Shown here: positions 12,101 through 25,196 of the stretch, piece after piece | How positions within the stretch are numbered: position 1 is the stretch's first letter | Layout: the number at the start of each line of letters is the position of its first letter | Notes under the pieces: generated by a model | Told to the model about the DNA's origin: nothing | Databases searched by the model: none | The model's input: only the letters and a program-made list of their open reading frames with translations | Assembly: GCF_016545825.1 (NCBI RefSeq) | Contig: NC_052620.1 | Coordinates: 14,260,001 to 14,324,000 of the forward strand | Origin: Eucalyptus grandis | Lineage: Eukaryota > Streptophyta > Magnoliopsida > Myrtales > Myrtaceae | Direction of reading: 5' to 3' | DNA length: 64,000 nucleotides | Translations under genes and position numbers: made by a program

Positions 12101-15100
12101 GGTCTGGAAATGCATTTACATCAAGACTCGATCTGTGTGCATACCAAAAGCCAAAGTAAAAGGCAAAGATTCCCTAATTTCCACAAGCTGTCTGTCTATA
12201 TATTAAATATTCTCCTGTTTCTTTCCTCCAAATCAGCCAGAAAGCTGCTAGAGGGTTTAACTGAATCTTGTTTCTCTTTTCTTTGTTAATGCATATACCA
12301 CACCAAGCTCTTAGGGTCTGCTTGCACTGTCTTTATAGTGTGACCCACTTAATGCCCACAAGTGATGAAACCAAATCCCAAAGCATTCTCGACCAACCAC
12401 GGTCGAGCAATAGATAGGTTTACTAATTAATCTTGAACAGTTCTTCTAGGACCCTTATTTGTGTTGGAAAGTCCATCTTTGCTGATGTATATACATTGAT
12501 ACTTGAATAACTATCATCTCGCTTGATTTTGTTAGCTTATGAATAACATGTGCAAAAACTTCTCAGTATATCTTATTATCTCTGCTATCGTGGGATACTT
12601 GGCCTTAAATTTATTTGCATGGAAGCTAAAATTTGCTGCGACTTGTGACATTAAATAGCACGTAATGTGGGAGATGATGAAGACACTTTAATTATAATTG
12701 CGGGAATGATTGGTCAGATTTTAGTCGTTTCTACATTCTAATGTGTTAGCAATCAATTTGAAAATGTGATGCCGATGACTATGTTAAGATTACTTTTTAT
12801 GTGCAAGAAAGTAGTTTGGTATTTATTTATTATTTTTTATTACATATTTCAATTGCCCAGTCTCTGCCTTTTGATTAATTAGTTGATGACAGGAACTTAA
12901 AAAATTATCTAAAAAGTTTGATGAGAATGTCTTGGATGCCACAAAGAAATTTGAAAAAAAGATTACTGATAAGAAGGATATTGAAGGATTGCCTGCCACA
13001 GCTCTTGGTTTGGCTGCACAAACAGCGGTGTCTAAGGTAACACACAATAGCTTCCATTTGTTGTGTCATTTTTCATATTTTTTCAGCACTCTTCATTCAA
13101 GAGTCTGTTTGATCATTCATCCTTTATCATTTTTTGTCATATTCAAGGGGCATGAAAATGCAACTCTAGAAGATGGACCTTGGGTGATCACCTTAGATGC
13201 ACCAAGTTTTATGTCTGTCATGCGACATGCTCGAAATAGAGCTTTACGTGAGGAAATCTACCGGGCTTATGTTTCTCGGGCCTCCAGTGGAGATATAGAC
13301 AACACTTTAATTATTGACCAAATCTTAAAGCTTAGATTGGAAAAAGCTAAGCTTTTAGGTTATAATAATTATACTGAGGTATGGGTTTCTAAGGCTATTG
13401 ATGAGATTTTTCTACTTTGAATTTCATCTTTTCAGTTCCCTTTTTTTTCTCTTTTGTGTGGGTGTAAAGTTTGAATGGGCAAGTGAGACAAATTATTTTT
13501 AGTCATACTTCGGATGGTACTTTTCAAATTAATCACTAATTATAAACAACTCTAATTGTTTTTGGCTGTTGGTATGATTTTATGATTTACAAGGGAAATG
13601 AGGAAAATTTATGGCAGACAAAGTGGTTGCTGGTATATTGTAGATAATTATGGAAATATTTGCACTTTGATTCTTAAGTTTCAGGTGTTCAATTTTCCGG
13701 AATTGCATTTTGATGCATAATCCAATGCAAACTAATTTTGTATTCTTATATATCTAATGTCTCTGAAACAAATTCTTAAGTATGCTTTTGAATTCTTTTC
13801 TCCATTCTCCTGGAATAATCTTGGAGCAGAATCTATTTGCTTGGGTGAACAATCCTCTGATATCAGTTCATCATCACATATTAATGCAATATTGTCATCA
13901 GGTTAGCATGGCAATGAAAATGGCTACTGTGGATAAAGCGGAAGAGCTCCTAGAAAAACTTAGGAGTGCTTCATGGGATGCTGCAGTTCAAGGTATGATC
14001 TAGATGAATATTCTTAGTATATGTAAGCCTTGTAAACTTTTAACATTTGATTATGCACTTTTGCGTTTACTTATGATAAATATTCACGATAGTTCCTTAA
14101 GCTGCTTAAACTGTGCATGTTATACCTGTAATTCAAGCTTCAAAGAAGTACACTTTGCATCATATGTGTTCTCTTGCGTATATCCATATGAAGAGCATAT
14201 TAATAAGTGCCGCCCCCCCAAAAAAAAAACAAATGATGTCATCCCCAATTTCTGTCTTTCAAGTCGTACTTATCCAATTGCCACTCAATATTTGGTTTAG
14301 CTATCCGTCTGATCACTAGGTACAGTTTTAACAGGCACAGAGTGATCAATCTGACTGAAGCAAACCTAGCCTTGGTAAAGAGATGAGGAAAACTAGGAGC
14401 ACTCTAGAATATTGTAACAACAATGCAGTCAATGTAACAATAGCATTTCAGACAAATCTGAGTTTACAAATGTTGATGAGGGTTGTGGAGTGGATCTATA
14501 AGTTGGAGGTCATCTGGATCCTGTGGTGATCATTGTGCATGCTTCATAGGGGTCTTTTCTCTATTGGCTGGTGATAAAGGAATTAGAACGAGGGAGAGGA
14601 TGGGGCTGGGAAAATAGAAGAGAAAAAGAAAAAGGGGTGGGTGGTCAAGCCTTTAATTCAGTTTGATGATGTCGATGGCAAATATTAGGATACTTTTACA
14701 GATGATCCTTTTACTTTCAACTCAACATCCATTTTTTAATATGAATTGGCTTGATTATTCAGACATGGAGGACCTAAAACATTTCGCCAAGAGTGAAGGG
14801 GCACAAGAATCTGATGATTTGAGCCATTGGGACATTAAGTTCTGGAGCGAGAGGCTGCGTGAATCAAAATATGACATCAATGAGGTCAGAACTCTCTCCC
14901 TGACCCTGATTTATGCATGTGAATATGAACATGTAGCCTCATAACTTTTGCAATTTCCAGGAAGAACTACGCCCATTTTTCTCATTGCCAAAAGTAACAG
15001 AGGGCCTTTTCAACCTTGTAAGGACACTTTTTGGAATTGAGATTGAGGCTGCTGATGGACTAGCACCGGTAAAAAAGTTAAATGCTTTGCTTCTGTCTTT

Positions 15101-18100
15101 CATGTGCTGTTAGCCCATGTGTTCTGATAAATTGCTTATTTATTCTCTAGGTCTGGAACAGTGACGTTAGATTCTACTGTGTAAAAGATTCTTCAGGAAA
15201 TCCAATTGCATACTTCTATTTTGATCCTTATTCTCGACCATCGGAGAAAAAGGGAGGTGCATGGATGCGTGAGGTTGTTGCTCGAAGCCGTGTGCTATCT
15301 CGAGATGGTGCAAGTACAAGATTACCGATTGCTCACATGGTGTGCAATCAAATGCCACCCGTGGGGACCAAGCCAAGCCTTATGACATTCCGAGAGGTCA
15401 ATTTCCAACTCTTTTGCTCAGTTTGTTGACCGTTTTTTGGTCCCCCAATTTGAGTCTGAAACACTAAATAGATGGAGGGTAGCTAGTGTAGCCACAGGAA
15501 TGCAAGCCGGTGGCAATGAAATATCGCCATCAGAACAGGGTTGTTTAATTTGGTCTCCACAACTCCTAGTTTGATGATTGGATTTTGGTAACTTCCAGGC
15601 AATACTAAATAGGGATCAAAATTGTGCTATTATAAAGACATCTCTATGAAGATATCGGTGTATGTTGTATTTATTCCACACTGTCAGGAGGGGGCTGCGG
15701 GAAGAATCAATATGTAGGTCCGATAACACTTGTTAGCGTGAGAAGATTAGTCTATGGGAGAAGATTAATGAAGTAAATGCCAATCAATTTTTTGCTCGAG
15801 AATTTCTGATGCCAGACTATTCATTGATGTGATTTCATGAATCCCACTAATGCTAATATTTTTCTATGTATAATGCCTAAAAATACACACTTCTCTTGGT
15901 TAATATTTGCATCTAGAGATGGATCTATTGTCCAATTTCCAGTATTACCTGCTCTCATTTTAAAAAATTTCTGATTCATACCTAATAATTATAGATTCGT
16001 GACTATTGACCATGAAGGTTTTGTGTGAGGTATGAGTGAACCATTGTTGTGCGACGAGAGTTCAACCCTTTAGAGGAAATATCATTAAGGGCCCCTTTGC
16101 CTATCTATTTGAGGGGCCTTTTCTTTCTCGTTTGTGCTAACCTTAGATGAATGATGAGATTTGTGACATTGTGCTCGCTATAGTGGTTTGTCCATCATAA
16201 AATATCTTAATCTTCTGAGTGGTATATGCTGGTTAAATATTTGTGGTAAAATATGTATTGTTGAAATTGGCAGGTTGAAACTGTTTTTCATGAATTTGGT
16301 CATGCTCTTCAACACATGCTAACCAAACAAGATGAAGGCCTTGTTGCTGGCATTAGAGGAATAGAGTGGGATGCTGTGGAATTGCCCTCTCAATTTATGG
16401 AGAACTGGTGTTACCACAGGTAATTTTGTCTAGAACTATTTATTATAGAGCTTTAGGACTAATTTACTTGCCATCATGGTTGGATGTGCTCGCACTTCAC
16501 AAATAAAAAAGGTTATGCATATACTGTGGATAGCAACAGATGATTTCTTCATAGACCATTATGTGATGTTTGTGTTGTATTGCCTTTATACTATCTCCGG
16601 ATGTAAAAGTGAGGAAGTGACAGTGGCGCCTTCTTGTATATGGCAAATGATAGGTCCCTGTTGTAGATGTTATTAGAGGATGTCTATGGCTCTCGTCAAT
16701 GTATGTTGAAATGAATAGCAGTTGAGTCGTGACTTGTTTTATATTATTCCAACCAGTTCGCACTTTCTTAATAGTTTTGTTATTCTCCTTTACTCTGTTT
16801 GCCTATTAGTATCAATATTACAGATAACAAAATAGAAATACTACAAGCTATTGAGTTTTATGCATTCATGCTCACAACTTGGGCATGGCTAGTTACCCTA
16901 AGAATCTTTAAATATGAAAAATAATTTCTTCGAGATATATCAGGTTGATATCAATATACCTCCACAATGGTATTTTCAATTGTGAAATAATTTTTTCACT
17001 TTCCCTATTTCATGTGCCTATTTTTTTAAGTTTAGTTAATCTTGAGTTCATAAGAATAGGTAGTAAGGAAAGACGTATTACTAATGTATACTTATCATTA
17101 AGTCCACCTCAGTACATATTATGTAGTTTTAAGCAAAAAATGTATTAGTTAACATATAGAGACGATATATCCATTTTTTCAGTATTTATTGCTGTAGAGT
17201 TATAAAGAGTAGATATCCTGACTTTCTTTTACCTGCAGTTAAAGCTCTTTTCTCTTGTCATTTGAAGTTAATCCTTTTTTTTTTCAGCGCTTGAAAAATT
17301 ACCAATAACTTAGAGAAAGCATAAAGGTTAATTGTGTCAATTGGGTTATTTGATGCTCACCGTCATACGTTCCAACATATACAAAAGTGGAGTTAGCGCT
17401 GAATATCCTCCTCACAAAAGTGTCAGAATATTTGAATCTATAATTTTGAATACTTTCTTTCTTTCTTAATTTATGAACTTTGTACCATGATCTATAACAA
17501 GGAAAAATAACAAAAGAATGTTTTCAATGAACTTTGCATATGAAAAACATCGAAAAGAAAACTAATTACCATCCTCATTGTGATAGATTGTTTATGAAAA
17601 GTCAATCGAGTGTCTTGTTTCTCAAAAAGTGTTACTATAAAATTAAATAAACTCTTGTTTAGAAGAAAGAACTTTAAGGACATATGACATAACCAATTCT
17701 TTCTTGGAAACATGGGAACACTTCATCTCAATACAGTATTTCTTTTATTTCTTTGTCAATATCGTCTTACTATCTTGTTTCCTCAAATCAAATATTTTTC
17801 ACTAAAATCAAATAGTAGATTTTGCGATTATTAGCAAAAATATTGATTTTGTTTTTCCACTTCAGTTTAGTCAATATGATCATGTCGTCTTTAAAATTAA
17901 CATGCAAAGCTTTCAAATTCAGCTGTAAAAGCTTGACATAATTATATTCAATAATTATTTGTTATTGTAATACAATAACCTATGACCTATGAACAATTGC
18001 CAATAGAGCCCCCTATCGAAGTCACTTTTCTGCTGTGAAACACCAAGTATATATTTCTAGTTGAAGAATGATTGCAATGTCTTTTTCTCCCTATAGGGAT

Positions 18101-21006
18101 ATTCTTGGGCATTTTGAGACTTAAGCATTTGACACAATAAAAGTACTCTCTGTGCGGGTGCACACACGTGCACAACTTTTCAAATGCTATGTATGAGTGT
18201 ATGCATGTCAGTAACTGGGGAGAGTCATTATGTTACCCTTGAACCGCAGGGATACCTTGATGGGAATCGCAAAGCACTATGAAACTGGTGAGAGTCTCCC
18301 TGAGGATGTATATAGAAAGCTCCTCGCAGCTAGAACTTTTCGTGCAGGCTCCTTAAGCCTTCGCCAGGTTACTTCTCACTAACAAAGACTTGTTTTGCTT
18401 CACTCTTTTATACTTGATGAACATACCCTGTTCATATATTCTTTTCCTTCGCCTATGGCTATTTTATCTACAAGAAAAATTGCATCATATGTTGTAGAAG
18501 CAATTTCTTTTAAAACTTTCTCGTTTTTGGTGACTGGTGGTTAGCTGGGATGTTCTTTATCCATTAAATATAGTTAGTGAATTTCCTCTTGGTGGTGTTG
18601 AAGTGACGTATATATGAGCTGACAAGTAGATATAATAAGGTCATGGGAGCCTATTGACAAACTACTGCCTATCCTATCTTATCCTATTATAATACCACCT
18701 GTAAAATGTTCATGTCATCTAATTCTTCCCTTTCCATTCTAACTTTTTTTCGTCTTTTCCCTTTCTACATCTTTTACTTGGGTTGGTGTCCATGGTTTCA
18801 TAGGCATGATAAACCCCTGAGCAATTGTGGATAAAGTCAAGCCAAGTTCTTCGGCTTATTGTCTGGATGCGGATCAAATTACTTGCTGGAGGAGATCATG
18901 TCTTGTTCATTGAATGAATGTTAGCAAAGTAAAATCAGAGAGTTGGGAAATCAGAAATTGCATGTGGAAAAAATTGCTCTCTTAAGGAATCATACTAACG
19001 TAGGAGTTGGTTATTACTTACTTTTATTGTTTGTGGAACTTCTCAGATAAGGTTCGCAAGTGTAGATTTGCGACTTCATAAAAAATATGTACCTGGTGGG
19101 TCAGAATCTGTATATGATGTGGATCGAAGCGTTTGTGAAAGAACCCAAGTGCTCCCTCCACTTCCTGAGGATCAATTCCTTTGTAGCTTCAACCATATAT
19201 TTGCAGGTTCATCTTCTTACCTGTCAAAATGGTTCTTTAAGAGTATATGTACCTTATGGGATACATCTTTGTCTTACACGGCTATGAATTTATTGCTTTT
19301 CACTTATATTCAGGTGGATATGCAGCTGGTTATTACAGTTACAAGGTATAGGATATTCTTTTCTGTTGGTTATGCCAGATTTTTTTCAGGTCTTTAGTTG
19401 GTTTCTAATGGATGATAAGACACTCTCTAAATATAATACACCTCTTTTCCTTGTTCAGTTCTGAGTCCATTTTTGCTTGAGATTGATTTATTTCATGATG
19501 TGTGTTGGTTCTAATTGTGAATGTGTTTGTTTCAGTGGGCAGAGGTGCTATCTGCAGATGCTTTCTCTGCATTTGAGGACGCAGGTTTAAATGATAGCAA
19601 GGTATGCCTGAGAAGTTGTGGAAATATATGGAATAAAATGATGCTGCTAAAAAGCTTCTTGCCTTGTGTTTGCCATTTATGGTTGTGTTTATACGTGTGT
19701 GAAACAGTGATAGTAATAAAAATGCAACATTTCTGTTTCCTCCCTGTATGAGTTTCTGGTGAGTAATCTTGGAATGTCTGAGCAAAGAATGGAAGCCTGG
19801 ACGAACCTGGTTGGTCTGCTTGCCTGTAATGCTTAATTACTTATGTCCATCACTTCTAATGACTGTACACATTAGGCAGACCCCAGACCTGTTGGATTGC
19901 ATACTTGAACTCTTGGGCTACTGCAGCACGACAATGCCTTACAATTCTTTCCATGAATGGATAGGCCCCAAATCCTGTTTCCATTACCTTTCAGCCTAAA
20001 TGCATGGCTTATTCATTGTTCCGCTCAGTGGCAAGCCAATGCGATCCCCTTTTTATGCATTAGCATGGGCTTGGCAGTCTTGAATTTAGCAAAATTGATT
20101 GTTTTCCATGAGATTAAACCAGAAGAAGTGAGAAATTGACTAAGAAGCTCATTCAATGCTTTATTTGTACATGTCTTTTGTTTGAGGTCGCTGTTGCATC
20201 ATCATTATCTCAAATATAGGTTCTCTATTATGAGTGATTTTTGGTCGTTTTATGTGAAAGCCCCTGGGGGGATAGGTGCATTTTCATATTTGTGTAATTC
20301 CTGCTTGATTTGTTTCTTTTTACTAGTGCGAGATGCAAAGCACCAAGGACAAAATTGGTCCATTAGGTTTTCTTCATTTTTGATTCTTTTTACAGTTCTC
20401 GGGTGGAAAATTTCTGACCTGAAAATGCAGTCAGGTTCTATTACCCATTGGGAAACCCAAGTCTTGTACGAAGGTCCATTGGACCATTGATAGTACATAG
20501 TAAGGCCATGGCATAACATACAGACAAATCTTCTAGGCTGGTGTTACAATCATGTTTTCTGCATTATTAACTCTTTAGACAACCTTACCTCCAACGTCTT
20601 GTGATTTCATCAATGAGTTTTGTGAAAGCATTGCACATGGGCAATCTTCTTGTCTTGTCTATTACTATTCAGTTATGAAGCCCCTTCTTCAATATTGCAT
20701 TTATTTTCAGTATTAATTGTTGGCTTTTATCATGATCTGTTGATCATGGTTGACAGGCTGTCAAAGAAACAGGGCAAAGGTTTCGAGAGACGATTCTTGC
20801 TCTTGGAGGTGGAAAAGCGCCACTACAGGTTCACACGTTGAAATTTTCCATCATCTACTTTTATTATTCTCACAATCTGGTTTGTTTTACTTGATGTCCT
20901 CACTGTACCAATTTGCCTTACCCAGGTCTTCATTGAATTTCGAGGACGTGAGCCTTCACCCGAGGCATTACTGAGGCATAATGGCCTTTTGCCAGTTGCA
21001 GCATAA
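6139..21006 (+). CDS. TOP2: Oligopeptidase A-like M3A zinc metallopeptidase, cytosolic type (gene 1, complete, 17 exons)
   Basis: Exons: 6139-6255, 6353-6520, 6787-6910, 7073-7149, 12893-13036, 13148-13378, 13902-13992, 14763-14884, 14961-15068, 15151-15396, 16274-16419, 18250-18367, 19047-19206, 19314-19345, 19536-19601, 20757-20828, 20926-21006 (TAA). All introns are GT-AG and the joined frame is 700 codons with no break. The product has the M3 zinc motif HEFGH at about 482-486 (ligands His482 and His486, catalytic Glu483), the third ligand Glu512 in [13 protein letters not shown], and the late [16 protein letters not shown] segment (His614, Tyr620, Tyr624/625), which in this family binds substrate and stabilises the transition state. 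It begins [12 protein letters not shown] with no transit peptide, and its length matches the cytosolic Arabidopsis enzyme (TOP2/CyOP, about 700 residues), not the longer organellar one. Family members cut peptides of roughly 8-23 residues. Intron 4 (7150-12892) carries an LTR element. The other introns above 300 bases (6, 7, 10, 11, 12, 15) hold only AT-rich sequence. Confidence 0.96.
8164..9150 (-). repeat. LTR (3' LTR of the intronic element)
   Basis: 987 bases. The left copy in the window is the 3' LTR of the minus-strand element. It is almost identical to 10588-11570; the differences I see cluster at about 8880-9050, where the LTR contains short tandem repeats built on GAGTCTTGAGACTTTAC. 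Confidence 0.92.
9666..10523 (-). pseudogene. Gag remnant of the SIRE-like element (two open pieces)
   Basis: Reading on the minus strand, 10523-10281 encodes an 80-residue N-terminal piece with [20 protein letters not shown], the N-terminal signature of Copia Gag proteins (structural shell protein). After an interruption, 10106-9666 encodes 146 residues that look like the C-terminal half of SIRE-type Gag: a [15 protein letters not shown] opening, a [20 protein letters not shown] stretch and an acidic/serine-rich SESESNSD segment, ending DHLKKATN. No CCHC zinc knuckle is visible. The two pieces are in different frames with a gap, so the gene is broken and much of the normal Gag-Pol is absent. 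Confidence 0.78.
10572..10585 (-). promoter_or_regulatory. Primer-binding site for initiator tRNA-Met
   Basis: The minus strand reads TGGTATCAGAGCCA, two bases from the 5' LTR. It is complementary to the 3' end of plant initiator tRNA-Met, the usual primer for Copia elements, and fixes the minus-strand orientation. Confidence 0.88.
10588..11570 (-). repeat. LTR (5' LTR of the intronic element)
   Basis: 983 bases, TGAGAGTGC at the left and CCCTAACA at the right. It is preceded by the primer-binding site and followed by the TSD ACAAG. Near identity to 8164-9150 indicates a recent insertion. Confidence 0.92.
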
Positions 21007-24000
21007 TGCTGTCCTAATGGCCTGTTGCTATGGGCCAGAACGAAGGTTGGCGTCCTGGACAATTTCCTAGTAGTTATTCACCTTCGGTTCCTGCCAACCA
21101 GCGCAATTTGATCGTCAAAAAGAAATTTCCAAATGTGTACTCTTTTTTAGCCTTTTCTCCCTTTAATGTACGTTGGTTACTATAGTAATAATATGTATGG
21201 ATCAAGGGGAGACTAGACAGCTTCTGAAGGTGAAGAGTTAGAAATTTCTTAACGTAATATGGATTTTTGGCAAGTCTTTGAATTCTAAAACCTGAAATGG
21301 CCATCCATCAGTATCTCGATGTTCTTTCTTTTGTTTATAATAATTGATTGAATCTCGAGCAAGATCAGCTTTCTACTTGGGAGTATTCCACGAATAAGAT
21401 CAGCTTGTACGTGAGGGTTGCATGCCAGTGCGATCTTTCTAGTATTCAGTTAAGGTGGTAGCACGAAAAGGAAGAAAAATGATTGTATACAGAAGACACT
21501 GAAAATAGTCCTGGTGGTTTATAAAGGAGCTGTACTTTGAGTTTGTATGAATATATGGTAGTGGTATTGTACAGTTCTCTTAATTTTCGAAAAAATGAGA
21601 GCAACGCTGATAGAAGTAGCGGTAGGAGAAAGCAAATAACCATTCCTAGCATGCCCAATAAAATAAATAAAAGCATTCCAACAGAGTTCGAACAATAGAC
21701 TCTGGCAATTTTGACTTTTGAAGTTCGCCACAACCCAATGAACTTCCGACATCCAGTCGCCAATCCCTCCTGATGCCTGTTGAAGCTGCAAAACCTTGCC
21801 TGGACTGGAGCAGAGACAGGACATAATAGAAAGAAGTGATTTCTATCCTCCAAAGCTCAGTTCCACAGACTGCAAATTGGAGAAACAGCCAAGTTCCACT
21901 AAATCAAACCATCTTTAGTCGCCAAGCTAATGTGCATTGCAAACCATGTAATAAACCCTTGCCTTGGTATACATGGGTTGAACCAAAACAAGTTAGCGCC
22001 TGGGCACCATCAATCCTTAGCTCTTAAAGCATTCCAGAGGAGTTTACTTGCAAATGGCCCCATTAGCAACAGAAGAATTTGGCCATCTGACAAATACCAA
22101 CTGGAATCTGCACTGAACTAAGCCTCTGATCTAACCGGGGGCCAAAACCTGCGTGAATCAAATGTAATATTAGCTACTCTCGATCAAGAATGCAGAGCAG
22201 AAGCATAGACAATTTTGCTAGTGAAGTGGTTGAGTAGAGGGCCAAGGAGATGCCCATTCATCTCGCCACGTTAAAGGCAGATCTTCCATCGCCAATGACA
22301 TGCTCAATCAAATGACATGCATCATTTGTAAGCTATGTATAGTAATAATGATGATTGTCATCATCAATAGTAGAAACATATTTAAATTTTAACAATGTAT
22401 TTTGGTAAAGGAATCATCTTTAGTGTACTAAAAGTCGTAAAACTTATCATATAAGTATAATTGAGTCCTAAACCTTTCAAGAAATTCAATTGAGTCCTAA
22501 GAGGATGTAGAGTTTGAGCACTGCCAACCTCAGGAATATGGAATCCAGCCTACTTGCTCTGCTGCAGAGGCAGCCGAGCTTCACAGTCTCGTGGGCTCTC
22601 AGCAAGAAGACTGTTGAAGAGGTGCGGAAAGATATTCAACAAGGCTAGATTGATTATAGCAGTGATAAGAGCAAGAAGAAGAAGAAGCATAACAGTGGTG
22701 TCGACCAAGATCCATGGCCTTCGTTGGAGGAGACGACAGATGACATGGTTTTCTTTTATCTTTTTTTTTTTTTTTCTAAAAGTTATCTTTTTATGTTTTT
22801 TTTTTTCTTATGTGGTGCCAGATTGGCGCCATGTGTCTTAATAAAATAATAAAATAAATCAAGTTGGCATTTTCCGTTAGTTAATTTGATGGAATTAACG
22901 AAATGATTTAATTATTATTTTAAAAGATTTAAATTTTTTTAGGATTTAATTGCACTTTATATCGAATTTTAAACTTTAAATGCATTTATTCCAGTCATCT
23001 TTGAATGGAGGTAGGTGAATGGGGGAGTGGCAAGCCATTCCATTACTAGGTCGAAGTACAAATTCTTGGCTTTGTCTTATAATTTATTTGGGGACATACT
23101 TACCATTATAGTTCAATTCTTTTACATTCCAATTTTCTCGAACTCAAAAAAAAAAAAAAAAAAAAAAGAATCAATTAACTTTTTTTTTTCCCATTTCGCT
23201 CCTCAGCACCTATATAATTTGAAATTTGTGATGCTAATGTCTATCCACTATATTTGTTTATATTATTGTCCTAAACATGTTTTAAGGACATCTTTATATA
23301 TCATGAAAAAATGGGTTGGAGAATTAAATCCATAACAGGCATACACAAACACAAATGGAGTAATTAAATCTGGAATACATTAATGTATGTACAAATAAAA
23401 ACTGAAGAAAAAGTCTAGTAAAAAAATAGGAATAATATTGCAAAAGCCCCCGATGAAGTGGCACATCTTTTTCAGAGTACGATCAATGTGGGGTTTATCT
23501 CAAAATAGACCCTAAAGTTGGTGATTTCGTCTCAATTGATCTCCCATCTCACCAGGAAAAAAAAATCTTCGCCAGACAACAACCACATGCATATCACGTA
23601 CCATTATTTGTGCCATGGATAGGGGCATATTTTGTCCGAAAATGTCCGGACTCAATTTTCAAATTTTCCAAATAAAACTCTAATCTTCAAAAGTCTAAAC
23701 TAAATCCTAGTCCTCAAATATTTCCATTGTTCTCTCTCGATTAGTTCACTAGCATCGTGATTGGAAGTGGCAACATGAGAAAAAGACTCACTCTCTAACT
23801 TATATTTAGTGGTCTGGGTTGTGTGTGAGCTATTTAAAATTTTGAGTAATGAGAAAATGCCCATGCTTTGGCTTGAGAAGTGTGCACATAGCGAGGCTTG
23901 TGTGACAAAATGACCCTATTTTGTGTGACGTCTGACCAGCGATTTCTCAAACCTTTGCATTTCTTTAGAGATTTTAATATTCTAACAAATGGGAAATAAC

Positions 24001-24488
24001 ACTGACAGTGTCGAAACTTTGGCATGTTGTGCAACATTATCCACAAACTTTTAATTCATATAATGTTATTCTTAAACTACTCAGAAATTGTTCAATGTAG
24101 CTCTTAAACTTTTAATTTGTGCAATTTAGGTTCTCAACTTTCTAATGAAGTCAAATTGGTTCTTGTGTATTTTCCACAAGTTTTCATAATTACACTATTG
24201 CTCAAATTTTAAAAAATATTTTCATTTCAATCTCTTTCCTAAATCAACAGAAAAAAAAAAGCTATTCTTTGAATTACATTTTTAGTCTTCATAAAATATT
24301 AAGATAGTTTGGTTTAAGTAAGTTTTACCTTATGATCTCTATAATAATAAAAGTAAAAACTCATTTAATGCTGTATCGGATTAATATTCCCGCTATTTTC
24401 TATTCATAAGGATATCAATAAACGAAATTAATCTATTTATATTAATTGGTACTTACCCAATCTAAATGTTTAAATGGGAAATCCAAAG

Positions 24489-24511
24489 GTATATATATAT
24501 ATATATATATT
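24489..24511. repeat. AT dinucleotide microsatellite
   Basis: A run of TA/AT repeats is expanded in copy B; copy A has only a short ATATATAT-like stretch at about 3272, so the tract grew after duplication. Confidence 0.85.
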
Positions 24512-25006
24512 ATCAATCTAAAAAATCACATACAAGATTTAGATAATTGAAAATCTTATCAGTCTAAATGAAAAGGAACGAGATCTAGATTAATATAAGT
24601 ATGAATATCTTTGGCTTTATAAGTATGAGTATCTATAGACACATTGAATGAATTAAAAGTCTGAGATGATAGTTACATTGGGTTAAAGTTTAAGGATTAG
24701 TAGTGTCAATTTATTTTACAACCAATTAAAGAAAAGGGACATTTTTAATAATTGAAGAATTTGCTACTGACATGTCTTTGTCTATTTACTTTTTAACAAA
24801 ATTCTTCGGCACTATCTCATGAAATCTGAATTCCCAATATCTTCTCGCAACCTCCACTCCACCCAACTGAAGCCACGATTACAAAAGCCAGCAGTAAAAG
24901 ACCAAAGTATAAACCTCATGAGAAAAACATCCCTTTCAAGTGGATTGTAAATACCAACTAAAAAAAAAAGTTGATGATTTATATATAAAAACTAAAGTGA
25001 GGTACC

Positions 25007-25196
25007 CACTGGTAGGTGGCTGTGTTGGTTGAGAGCTTCTCCCTCATTGCCGAGGTCGAAAGTTTGAAATCCACAATCGCTAGGGTCTTAAGTGGAGAGC
25101 CATGGTGGTGAGGTCTTGTGCTAGTCTTCCGATTAGCCTAAATAAAAGGCAGGCTTGGCAGATTCTCAGTTACCGCAAAAAAAAAAAAAAAAAAAA
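25007..25196 (+). mobile_element. tRNA-derived SINE, copy B
   Basis: This is the counterpart of 3769-4010, with A-box-like (TGTGTTGGTTGAGAGC) and B-box-like (GAGGTCGAAAGTTTGAAATCC, about 25052-25072) stretches and a long A tail. Flanking repeats start AACTAAAGTGAGGT at 24990 and AACTAAAGTTAGGT at 25197. It lacks about 50 bases present in the middle of copy A. Confidence 0.75.

Noticed and set aside
13782..14319. Open frames overlapping exon 7 and intron 7 of gene 1
   Set aside because: Only 13902-13992 is coding, as shown by exon length and splice agreement with gene 2; the rest is intron read-through.
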